Under the pieces are notes generated by a model. It saw nothing but the letters and a program-made list of their open reading frames with translations. It made no database searches and had not been told where the DNA came from. A DNA stretch of 64,000 bases from Solea solea. Taxonomy: Eukaryota > Chordata > Actinopteri > Pleuronectiformes > Soleidae. Of this stretch, positions 1 through 9,520 are shown piece after piece; position 1 is the first letter of the stretch; each line of letters begins with the position of its first letter. The position numbers were made by a program, and so were the translations under genes. The DNA is taken from NCBI RefSeq assembly GCF_958295425.1, contig NC_081137.1:11881254-11945253 (forward strand), given 5' to 3'.

Positions 1-348
1 TATTTTCCTCCTGCCCGGCAGCACCATCTTCAACATCCTTTGTCCAATATAATCACTATCCCTCCTCTGCACATGAACAAACCATCTCAACCTTGACTCT
101 CTTATTTTATCTCCAAACCGTTCAACCTGAGCTGTCCCTGGAATATAATTTCTAATCCCGTCCATCCTGGTCACTCCCAACAAAAATTTCAGCATCTTAG
201 GCTCTGCCGCCTCCAGCTCCACCTCCTGTCTTTTAGACAGTGCCACTGTCTCCAAGTCATACATCATAACAGGACTCACTACCGTCTTTCCCTTCCGTTC
301 ACTTTTGCTGCTCTCCTTCTGTCACACATCAGCCCTGACACTTGTCAC
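1..348 (-). mobile_element. RTE-like LINE ORF2 fragment (C-terminal part)
   Basis: Read on the minus strand this is the C-terminal end of a non-LTR retrotransposon ORF2. It resembles a fish family whose protein carries a 'RLRWFGHVxRR..YIGxRxLxMxLPGRR'-type tail; the plus strand keeps the complement of the LPGRR and DYIGQRML codons at about 5-60. Frames are broken by small indels, so it is a dead copy. The start of the fragment lies outside the window. Clade assignment (RTE/Rex3-like) is from memory. The element resumes at 701. Confidence 0.7.
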
Positions 349-690
349 TACCTGTGGTTGCTCTAAGTGTGCGCTCAGCTACAACTGTTCTCTATGGAAC
401 GCCACAGAATAGGTTTTTTTTGTCATTGCGGTGAGCTCAACGTGGTTGGACAAATGTGGAAAAAAGCATCACTTCCAGGGAAGCTCAGATTCTCTGGGAG
501 TCAAGGGAGCAGTGCACGGGCGCGGATGTTGGGTTTCTGCATGAGGATTGGAGGAACTGTCACGACAGCGGGGAGGGAAGTCTGTGGACAAGTCCGTAGC
601 TGGTCGTTGTGTATTATTTGCCCGTCCAATATAGACCATTTTCATTTGTACATTATACACTGTAAATAAACTCTACTCTTTGTACCGTAC
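349..690. other. Unrelated segment interrupting the LINE
   Basis: This segment sits exactly between two pieces of the same LINE and does not resemble the part of ORF2 that is missing (roughly 200 bp by memory of the family). It is bounded by near-identical 10-mers, CACTTGTCAC (339-348) and CACCTGTCAC (691-700), which could be a target duplication. It ends in an AT-rich stretch with 'taaataaa' at 662-669. It may be an insertion with loss of LINE sequence, or a filler from break repair. Confidence 0.45.
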
Positions 691-700
691 CACCTGTCAC

Positions 701-905
701 GGGTATTCTTTCTCACTCCTATTAACCCTCATTCCTCTTCTCTCCAGTGTAGACCTCTACCTCTCCAGGCTCTGTACAACCTGTCCCCTACTCTGTCTAC
801 AGATTACAATGTCATCTGCAAAACACATAGTCCACAGTCCACCTCATCTGTCAACCTGTCGTCACCATTGCAAACAAGAACGGGCTCGGGGCTCGGAGCA
901 ACTAA
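701..905 (-). mobile_element. RTE-like LINE ORF2 fragment (RT domain region)
   Basis: This continues the minus-strand LINE of 1-348. It contains the complement of the reverse-transcriptase core around the 'MMFADDIV'-type motif (about 805-835), preceded by the region that encodes 'MNTEYM..'-like residues in related copies. Several deletions break the frame. The boundary near 905 is where similarity to the family, as I remember it, stops. Confidence 0.65.
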
Positions 906-1245
906 CAAACTAATTTTGCCTGGTAGATGGTAAATGGTAATACATTGCCTGGTATATACATTTATGGAGTGTTGCATGATGGGATTGTGTAGAGCAATCT
1001 CAAAATCTCTATACACATACATTCAGCAAAAATGGTCTCGTAATTATGGCAAATATAGCCATTGTTCTGTAATTTGTACTTGGCTTGCTATTAGCTAGTA
1101 GCATTCATACCCTTGTCGCCTTTATATAGTGATCTGAACTCCACATGACAGATGTAGGAATTGCAGCAGCAGCCAGGGTGTGTGCTATCAGAGCAGATTA
1201 AGTTGCTAAGTATAGCAACATGTCAGTGAAGGCAGAAAGCATTGT
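906..1245. other. No recognised feature
   Basis: AT-rich unique-looking sequence. No open frame of note, no repeat and no RNA gene recognised. Confidence 0.6.
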
Positions 1246-1545
1246 GTGGGCCCTATAAGGGTTATATTTAGGGTGACAATATGGTGTCTAAGTGGGTTGG
1301 TCCCTGGTTTCCATGGAGGTCAACTTCAAGCCCATGCCCTTAGTACACTTACCAGGCTACATGGGTACTATGTGGGTACTATAGACATGAGCTTGAAGTG
1401 GACAAATTATGCAGAGCCCATATGGTTTCAGTCACATGGGCCAAACACGAGTGGGCCCCCCATGGAGACCACTGACAAACCACTTTTAAATTGATTTTGT
1501 TTGCCCAAATAGAACCCGTATGAGGCCCACATGGACGTGCTGGCT
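1246..1545. repeat. Degenerate 'gggccc/catggg'-rich repeat
   Basis: The stretch is enriched in short imperfect words such as 'catgggtact', 'gtgggtact', 'agcccatat' and 'cacatgggcc', spaced irregularly. It resembles decayed fish minisatellite-like repeats built from 'cccacatggg' words. The 82-codon ORF inside is probably fortuitous. Confidence 0.35.
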
Positions 1546-1971
1546 CGGATCATATCCTGTACATCATTGCTTCCAGTGGTGGTGATAAGCAGAGGAGCAC
1601 AACAAATTGAGATGTAGGTCTTGTTAAGGGCTTCTGGTTAAAAAGTTGATGGAAGACGATCGGGCATCTTGAGTCGAGGTGATGCGCGGATGGAAAGGGG
1701 GTCATGCAATAATCACAGTGATGAAATGACAGCTGACTGCACAGAGTGAGAGAGTGAGGGAGTGCTTATAAAATCTGGCAGCGTACGAGTGATCGGGTCA
1801 AGGAGAGCATGTCATGATGAAAATGAGAATGAGCTGTTGGAGTTTGGATAGCAAGGAAATGTGCTTGTGACTTAGCAGATATGTGCGGAAAGACTTCAGT
1901 CTTCTTCTGTGAAATACTGCTAAGCTTCATTTATCAGACAGAGAGGCACTAACTAATTCATATTTGGCATT
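1546..1971. other. No recognised feature
   Basis: Unique-looking sequence with a purine-rich patch (1740-1765). Nothing further recognised. Confidence 0.55.
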
Positions 1972-2020
1972 TTTTATTATTATTAATAACAATAATAATA
2001 ATACTAATAATAATAATAGT
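1972..2020. repeat. Imperfect (ATT/AAT)n microsatellite
   Basis: Runs of tat-tat-taa and aat triplets interrupted by aac, act and agt. The poly-Asn ORF over it is an artefact of the triplet repeat. Confidence 0.9.
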
Positions 2021-5000
2021 AGGTTTGTGAAAAATTGGGTCATGAGAGTTCACTGCGAAACATCCCAGCCGCTGTGCTTGGAGCAGGAGGATTCTGAAAG
2101 ACAAGATTTACATCATCTTTCCCTTGAGTGGATTTCCAGAACTATTACATGTCATGATCCCCTCATCCTGCTTCCATAATGTAAGGGATGCTGTGGATTT
2201 ACTGAGCACAGCTGTACTGGATCTTTGAACCCAGATGGATGGAAACAGATTTTTTTTTTTCTGTACTCTCTGTCCCTGGTTTACATCACAGCCCAGATTG
2301 AGATGGATTAAGAGATTTGCCATATGGCCTTCTTTTCAGCTTCTAAGGTTCATGTCCAGTGTTGGAAAGACTCTAATGTTGGTGTGAAGATAATGTCATT
2401 TCTATTTCATTAAATGATAAAACGGTGTGTTTTCTAATGCCAAACTAATATAGTGCTTAAACTGGGCTCTATACAGTCTCTATGATTATTGGGCGTCTGA
2501 GGCCTTGAGCTTCACCTCCAGCCTAATCACACCATTAGTGTGCTCCCCCTGTGCAAATGTGCCTGCTGATGGGCTGTCTAATGTGAGAGCTGTGGCCAGG
2601 CCTGGAAGAAGCCATCCACTTGCCTCATTTTGTCTGCTTCATTGCACTGTGGGAAATATTTCATGAGGTCTAAGTGACTAAAACACACAGTGAGCATTTT
2701 TTATCAGATCTTTGCATTTTAATATGGAGGTATTTAAAAAAGTTTGAGGCCGAGGAAAGAAACTTGCTGTCCGCATCTGCGTACTCAAAGCCTTAGATCG
2801 CGTGCATGTGTGTGATTGGTGGGGAGGGGAGGTGGGTGGGACATATCAAAATGACAAAATACTGATTATGCACTAATCTAATCAGTGGTGATGATATTAT
2901 TAAACCCTCCTTGGTGCATATCTGGTGCTTGGGAAATCTTGAGTGGAAGTAATAACACTCAGTGCAGCCTGGAGCAGTAACCAGACATAACTGTATTTGT
3001 TGAATTTCTCTTTCTATTATGAAAACACAAATGAATGAAATGCTAATTTGATGAAGTGAAGTGGTCACGATGCCGTTTTTAACAGTTCTGTTTGGTTTTT
3101 ACAGGATGATTTCAATGAAGTAGCCCGTCATTTTTGAGAATTATTTCTGCTGTCAGTGATGAAAATGACTGAGGCAAAAACAGAAATGAGTGCAGTCATT
3201 ACTTTGTCAATAACCCACAATGTCACGGAGAGAACATGTCTTTTTATATTATCATCGTTGTCCTGAAAAACACACTCACCCACTTATCTTAAGTGCTATA
3301 ATTTGAACAACATTTTATACCCATTTACTGCAAAGGGAGATTTTTTGTCAGTAAATGCAGCAAATGATTCGCAAATAGCACATGTTTAAATACACTTCTC
3401 TGTGAACAGTCCCATAATAACTGCTTCCCTTTAATTTATAACTCAAAAAAACTAAAGCAAATGTTAATGGGATCATCAAGTATGAAAATGCATTCATTAT
3501 TTGCAAACTACTATGCCAGTGTTTGGGTGGGAAAAAAATAAGTTTGTAGGTCCATTAAACACTTTTGCCACTTCTGGGTTGCAGCCAAATCAAAAGTAAA
3601 CAGAAATTAGCTTTTCAACTTTTAGAAATTCAAATATTATTCAAAACATCATCAAATATACAATGTTTTTAGCCTAAAATCTAAAACCTTTCACAGAGTA
3701 TCAGCGACCAATGAGTTATTTTCTGTCTTCTAAAATGTTGTGTCTATTGCAAGTTTCCAGTCGCACGTAAACAAAGGTGAGTTCTGTTGATCTCGACTTG
3801 CGTGAGAGCTTGTGTAAGGTGAACATGGCTCCTGGTTAGGAAACTGTAGTGATCTATAATAGTCTATATAGATAATATATAATAGTCATTTGCCTTGATT
3901 TTTTTTTTTTTTCGCATGATGTGATATTAAAAAATGTTTCTATAAAATAGCATTGATGTTCTGGTGTGAAGTGCTGTTGTGAGTGCACTGCAAACAGGGA
4001 TGAGGTCAAAAGCTTGTAGGTGTAATCGTTTTGCATGACTTTGGTACCAGAGACAGAACTCAGCATCCACAGCGTGTGTTTAGGAAAAAAATGTAGCTAT
4101 AACATTTCGGTTCTGGTTAAATTGCAGGATTACAGGATATACAATAGTGGAGTAAATGGACATGATTATTCTGCAGTCTACTCCAAGTGACCACCCCAGT
4201 GACTTTGCCGCTATCGTATTGCAATCTGCAAAGTCAGTGAACATTTTTTTGCAAATACGTTCTGCTCGAGCATTTTGCAGTTTGGCAGATTCATTCGCTA
4301 AAAGACACTTCTTCACTCCGTTGATGATGAAAATCCCGCCGGAATTATGTTCGTGTCAAAATACATTAGCCATTGCAAATCAGTACGTGAATCCGATCTC
4401 TATGAGTGAGGCGTACGCTTGCTTCTTGGGGAATTAGGCTCATGGAAAGATGTCTTGTTGGTCAGAACAAGATTTGACATTTAGTTGCTCTAAACCTCCG
4501 TGCTCTCAGCTTTTCATCATATTAATTCCATCCTTAGGGGACAGAAATCACTCACTGAAGTCTTGGCTTGATGACCCCGTCCACCAACCTTATCACCCCC
4601 GGGAGCTCACCTATCGTGGGGGAAAGTGTTAGGACATGTGTCGTTGCAGGCTGCAGTCATGCTTGAAGGCAAGAAGAGAGCAGATGCTACTTGAAACGCC
4701 ATCAGACTTTGCTGAATGTGCAGAATCTTCAAACTCTACCATTGCGATTTTACAAGGAGGCATGTTATGTACGTATATTTGACTTCCAATCAACCACAGT
4801 TGGCAACCGATGGAGTCGCCCCCTGGTGGCCAATCACTGCTTCCATCATACTTCCTGGGGATTAAGCACACTATAAGTACTCACAATCCTTTGGGCAAGC
4901 AAGTTGTTTTTTAAATGTATTAAAAAAACAATATAAACATGTACAAATATAGGAGACAAACACTCATGTATGGCAGTACAACAAACAATAATGAAGATAT

Positions 5001-5293
5001 AAATAGGAGAGTGAAAAGGAAAGAAAACTTCCAGAAGGATGAGAGGTTTACCTTTTTTTTTTACTTAATTGTGTAATATAATTTCAGAGATTGAATCAAT
5101 TTTAAGGACAAAAAAAAGTGTATATATGACATTTTCCATGCAAAATCAATATATAGACAGTTGAATCAACACAATGCTTCTCGTGTCCAGTGTGCAAGAT
5201 AATATTTGTAATTAATTTTTTCAATTCAGGCCTAGATAATACGTAGCAGTAAAAAGAGATGTGTTAACGATTCAGATTCATTATTACTTTTTT
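2021..5293. other. 3.3-kb stretch without genes
   Basis: Mostly unique AT-rich DNA. I see a T14 tract at 3899-3912 and scattered short A/T runs. At about 4811-4835 there is a 'cgccccctggtggc' word typical of several fish repeats, too short to classify. All frames are under 95 codons and look random. No splice-flanked open segment stood out. Confidence 0.5.
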
Positions 5294-5360
5294 GTATATA
5301 TATATACATATATATATATACTGTGTACATATATGTACTGTATATACATATATATATATT
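5294..5360. repeat. TA-rich microsatellite (left part)
   Basis: Imperfect (TA)n with tac and tgt interruptions. It continues at 5502-5524 on the other side of a SINE, so the SINE probably landed in a pre-existing TA tract. Confidence 0.85.
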
Positions 5361-5498
5361 ACATTACATGTCATTTAGCAGACGCTTTTATCCAAAGCGA
5401 CTTACAAGGGAATTGAGTACAATCTGCCAGGGGTGGAGTTGAACTTGCGACCATGAAGTCTTTACACACAGGGTCTTAACCACTGAGCCACTCCACCC
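5361..5498 (-). mobile_element. Short tRNA-derived SINE with shared fish 3' tail
   Basis: On the minus strand it begins with a pol III A-box-like word GTGGCTCAGTGG (complement of 5480-5491), followed by a B-box-like AGTTCAACTCC (complement of 5435-5445). It ends with the widespread fish tail containing AAGTCGCTTTGGATAAAAGC and a short TAATG-type end (5361-5405). At 138 bp it is compact but has both head and tail. The tail is shared with LINEs of the L2/CR1 type as I recall, which would supply reverse transcriptase. It is flanked on both sides by TA repeats. Confidence 0.75.
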
Positions 5499-5501
5499 AA
5501 G

Positions 5502-5524
5502 ATATATATATATATATATATATA
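5502..5524. repeat. (TA)n microsatellite (right part)
   Basis: Pure TA dinucleotides directly after the SINE. Confidence 0.9.
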
Positions 5525-5566
5525 TGTCATGACCACATATATGTCATGACCATCTTTTCTGATTTT

Positions 5567-5623
5567 AAGCTGGTCATGACTTAAGATATATAAGATATAT
5601 ATATCTTAAGTCATGACCAGCTT
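5567..5623. repeat. Perfect inverted repeat, 26-bp arms, 5-nt loop
   Basis: Arms 5567-5592 and 5598-5623 are perfect reverse complements around loop 5593-5597. The word GTCATGACCA also occurs as direct copies at 5526-5535 and 5542-5551, so the arms belong to a small cluster of this motif. Perfect arms next to an AT microsatellite suggest recent formation by template switching or a remnant of a foldback element. Confidence 0.9.
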
Positions 5624-6796
5624 TGTTGATTTTATGTCTGTCAAATTCCGTGATCATTGACACTTGGATTGAAATGATGTGACAGAAAGTTATATATACA
5701 TACATGGATGGATGGATGGATGCATATATAGGCATCAGAATCAGGAGCAGACCCTAGGGTCCTCTACATTTAAAGTGGCAATCAGGGCGCCTGGGTGAAG
5801 CATAAGCATTAAAGCAAACCACTGATCAGCGGCTAATTTCACCCTTGATCTTTCCAAAATGACTCTTTGACCTATTATAGATCAGCTGCCAGGGACACAG
5901 ACTGCGAGTGAATTGAAATGGCAGTGGGACATGAAATGAGGCTATAATCTGTGTTTATTGCCGAATGAACAGCTACGAGACCAGCTGTACACATCTTAAC
6001 TAAAGACTGGATGCTAACGGGCTGATTTAGTTTCACTAACACAGGGCAGAACACGGATCAAAAATGAGCTGTGTGTAAATAAAACTAAAAGACGCATACA
6101 ATAACAAATCAAAACGTGTTTGGCAGCAGGTGAGTCAGCCCCTGTGGCATCAGTGTTGCGACTCTGACATGTCGAGCTTCCGCGTGCATTTTCGGTCTAT
6201 TCAAGCTTTCAAAGCGCCTTGCAGTCGGCCCCGTTATATTCTTGTTTTCACTTTCATCTTTTTTCATTCAATTAACTCTCAGACTAAAGAGGTCAAGGCA
6301 AACGCACTTCTGTCGAGTTCTCCTCGTCCTTTTTTTTCTTCAGATGTCTATTTGAAGCAATTTTAACTTTTTGTCCCTTGTCAGATTTCACAGACTTGAC
6401 TCATGTCCTGCGTGTAAATCACAGGGATTTCGTTCTCCACATAATGACTCAGCGTTTGTTGACAGAGTTTAAATTATCTTCTGATAGTACTGTGCAGACC
6501 CCCAGTGTACAGTACCTGCAGTGACCGAAACAAGCTTGAAACACACACACCTGGTCTTACTGAAAACATGACTGCCAGGTGTAACACAAGGGAAAGCATA
6601 TTTTAGCCAGTAGCCACAAACTTACAAACACATACTTTTGCTTAAATCTACCATACCTTCAGAATATGCCATAAACCTGAAGCGTGCTTTTTTTAATACA
6701 CCAAAAAACCTGGTGATGTTTCAAGCAGTGCTGCTCTTCATCAGGCAAATATAACACATATTATTTTAATTTGCATTTTTTCCACTTGCTTTTTTA
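5624..6796. other. No gene; possible conserved non-coding DNA
   Basis: A short GGAT/GATG run lies at 5705-5725. The part 5730-6060 is low in simple repeats, has balanced composition and contains homeodomain-like and E-box-like words, a texture often seen in conserved non-coding elements. That reading is inference only. The 78-codon ORF at 6130-6366 has no recognised feature. Confidence 0.4.
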
Positions 6797-7428
6797 TTAA
6801 AGGTGACATCGAATGCTGGTATCACACATATATGTTAGTTATGGAGGTCTACATACATATATTAACTTGTTTTCATGGTTAAAAACCTCCTAGTCGCTGC
6901 AAACGAGCCGATCAAAATATCTCCTCACTGACGCTCTCATCAGCCGCGCTGTTTCAGACCAAAACCACACCCCCAGAACGTGGACTGTGTTGTGATTGGC
7001 CAGCCAACGAGAGCTTTCCCACTGTCCTGTGATTGGCCAGGTACCTGGAAGTGACGTAATAGATAGGCCAGCTCTCAGATACACAGCTCCCCCTCTGGCA
7101 CGGTGGATGCTCTGCATCTCAGCAGCTACAACGAGACTAGTTCTTCTTCTTCTGCGGTTGAATGTACGCAACCGGATGTGCCCGGACTAGTGCCCGCACC
7201 AGGAGGCGCTACGGTGGTGAGAGGAGTGGTGAGGTTTTCTGATGACATCATCAGCATAGGGAAGTGCCGATCCGCTTCGCAGAGCCCAGGAAAACAATAC
7301 AACACTATTTTCTCAGCAGTGGCTGAACTGTTTGTTCTGAAACTTTAGGGTTTCATAAACGAGGTAATGACGCAGATACACACACAAACGCAGCGTTAAT
7401 TGGAGCTTCCGGTCTATGTCGCCTTTAA
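6797..7428. mobile_element. Complete TTAA-flanked MITE (624 bp)
   Basis: The element 6801-7424 is bordered by TTAA on both sides (6797-6800 and 7425-7428). Its termini are inverted: AGGTGACATCGA on the left and, read inward on the other strand, AGGCGACATAGA on the right. TTAA target sites plus AGG-type ends fit the piggyBac or Kolobok superfamilies. It has no transposase frame, so it is non-autonomous. Its body is CpG-rich compared with its surroundings. Two CCAAT-like words (gattggcc) lie at about 6995 and 7033; the frames on both strands here are probably fortuitous. Confidence 0.8.
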
Positions 7429-8960
7429 TGAATGTGAATCTCAAGGCACTTGTATTTTTTGTTTGTTAAAAATCATCAACGTGAGTATATTTGTGTCATA
7501 AATGTTGTCAGTGGCTCATTGAAATAGAGCAAATGTGAATAGGTGACAAGGTTGCAGCCGTTGTTATTCAGTTCCTGCTTTGTTTTAATGTGCCTCCATA
7601 GAAATGTAGTGACCTCAAGTCACTGCATCAGATTTTTATTTGTGTCAATATAAAAATCAAAGATGAAAGCCTTTGGAAAACAGAAAAGGGTCTACAGGAT
7701 TAATGTACTTTTCACCCATAAATACCACCTTGTGGCATGTGGAAAAGCAAAAAGAAACGGTCCAATTATCTAACAAGGAGCTCTTTTGGCTCAAGGTTAA
7801 TTCATTCAGATGCAAATCATAAAGGAACAATAAGCCACAGCACTCCTGCTGCAGCAAACCTTGATGCGAAATGCTTCCCCATATCACAGACAAGCTCATT
7901 CACAAGCGTGATCAAGTTTCCACATCACATCACAAGGCGGTGATTGGTTTTCCATACCACTCGCAGCCTTTACGTGAACATGTTGAACTCACTTTTGAGG
8001 TGAGCGCAAAGAAACTTTCCACCGTTCAGCAGATGAATGTGGAAAAGAGCCTCCTATTTTCTGCACATATATCATTCTGCCCAGTGAAGGTCAAGCATGC
8101 ACTCTGTTGAGAGGAGGGAGACTTCCAATGATAAGGTTGGTATTTTCCTATGTGTTTACTGTCAACAGCACCGTGACGAGACAAAAAACATGTTTTGTCC
8201 ATCTTCTAGAGCGCACATTTTCTTGTCAGTCAAATGGACACAGTTATAAAGCCTCACCTCTAACTGGAGACAAGCGCTTGTGAAGTGCTCACTCTGTTGG
8301 ACCAAAGTATTTTTTTTATCTCCTGAGGCTACTGGTTTACTGCTGAAATATTTAGATGAAATAATTGTATGTCACTAGATTTAATCTAATTGAATCATTT
8401 TAAATACCAAAGTCAACAAGTTGGTATTATGGACAAAATTATGGAATTTGGTGTGGTAAAGTGACACAAACTTAAACTTCCAGTTGGAAAAGCTGACTCA
8501 CAGTGAGATAATAATGGCTGAAACATCCATAAGAAAAAAATAAAAATAATTTTGATGTCTCAAAATGTACAATTTGGCCAATGCTGTGCTTATTTTGCAA
8601 AGTTAACAGATGTCACCTGCAACTTCGTTCCTATAGCAGCTGTCAGTCCCACTGGTGTCCACTCATATGTGTTGTTTGTTATTGTGTTTTATCCTTAAAC
8701 TTAGAACTTAATGTACATGACCGAGGTCATGCTTCTGCTCAAGAAGAGTTGTATCACAGTGTAGTGATACAGAGACAGGCTTAGGTTTGGTTGGTTGGTT
8801 AGGTGCAGGTTCAGTTGTTCACTTAAAGTTTTAATTTAAATGTGTTTTTGTGATAAAAAAAAAAAAAAGACACAAAAATAAGTCTTTCATGAAAACACTA
8901 ATTAAAACATGGTTTGCAACTCACAAAGCATTTATAATAGCTACATTAGGCTAAAATAGA
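7429..8960. other. No gene recognised
   Basis: Unique-looking DNA. A short ggttggtt run lies near 8787-8800 and a poly-A tract at about 8855-8868. ORFs below 81 codons show no features. Confidence 0.55.
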
Positions 8961-9078
8961 AGGCTCTGAGTGAGACTCAGCAAAGAGCTGAGCATTTGGG
9001 AGCTGTATGAGCCCGCTCTTCTAAAGGAGCTGAGCCAAAACAACCAAATCTTTGAAAAGAGCCGGATTCCCATTACTA
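8961..9078. mobile_element. Degenerate hAT-type repeat scrap
   Basis: Repeated 'agctgag', 'gagcccgctctt' and 'gaaaagagccgg..tcccat.acta' words match the style of fish hAT-related repeats built from GAGCCGGCTCTT modules. Only the right end looks preserved. Confidence 0.45.
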
Positions 9079-9142
9079 ATTGAGACACCTTTACTGGTAT
9101 TATAAATCAAATGCAGAATGGCTCATTTCCACACAGACCTAG

Positions 9143-9382
9143 AGGGTCAGGTTTACAGCATCGTCTATAAGTGAACTGTAGGGGGTCCAGGTGGGGGTCC
9201 AGGTGAGGGTCCGTGATGAATTTAATGTAGGGTAGCACCAAGTGTTCCAGAATCTTCATAACTACAGAGCGACGGGTCTATAGTCATTAAGTCCTGTAGC
9301 CCTTGCTTTTTTGGGGACAGGGATGGTGGTGGAGGTCTTGAAGCAGGCTGGTATGTGACATGTCTCCAAGACCAAATTAAAT
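9143..9382 (-). mobile_element. LINE reverse-transcriptase fragment (CR1/Rex1-like)
   Basis: The minus strand encodes '[19 protein letters not shown]' followed by 'LNDYRPVAL', the conserved start of the RT domain. With a frame change it goes on to 'LVLPYIKFITDP', 'DPLQFTYR' and 'DDAVN', the finger/palm motifs of CR1-like ORF2. The segment HLDPHLDP shows a small in-frame duplication. The 'ANRSV' part between YR and DDAV is deleted. The upstream end is cut off by the TA microsatellite. Confidence 0.8.
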
Positions 9383-9422
9383 CTATATACATATATATAT
9401 ATATGTATATATACTGTACATA

Positions 9423-9455
<33 letters not shown>

Positions 9456-9520
9456 CTTTATATATATATATATATATACATATATAGATATACATATACA
9501 TCTATATATATGTATATATT
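9383..9520. repeat. Imperfect (TA)n microsatellite
   Basis: About 140 bp of TA with tgta, ctgtac and gata interruptions, including near-palindromic tacatatatatgta words. Frames across it encode only Ile/Tyr runs. Confidence 0.95.

Noticed and set aside
5567..5623. microRNA precursor
   Set aside because: A 5-nt loop and perfect AT-rich arms are unlike a normal precursor, and the neighbouring motif copies point to repeat origin.
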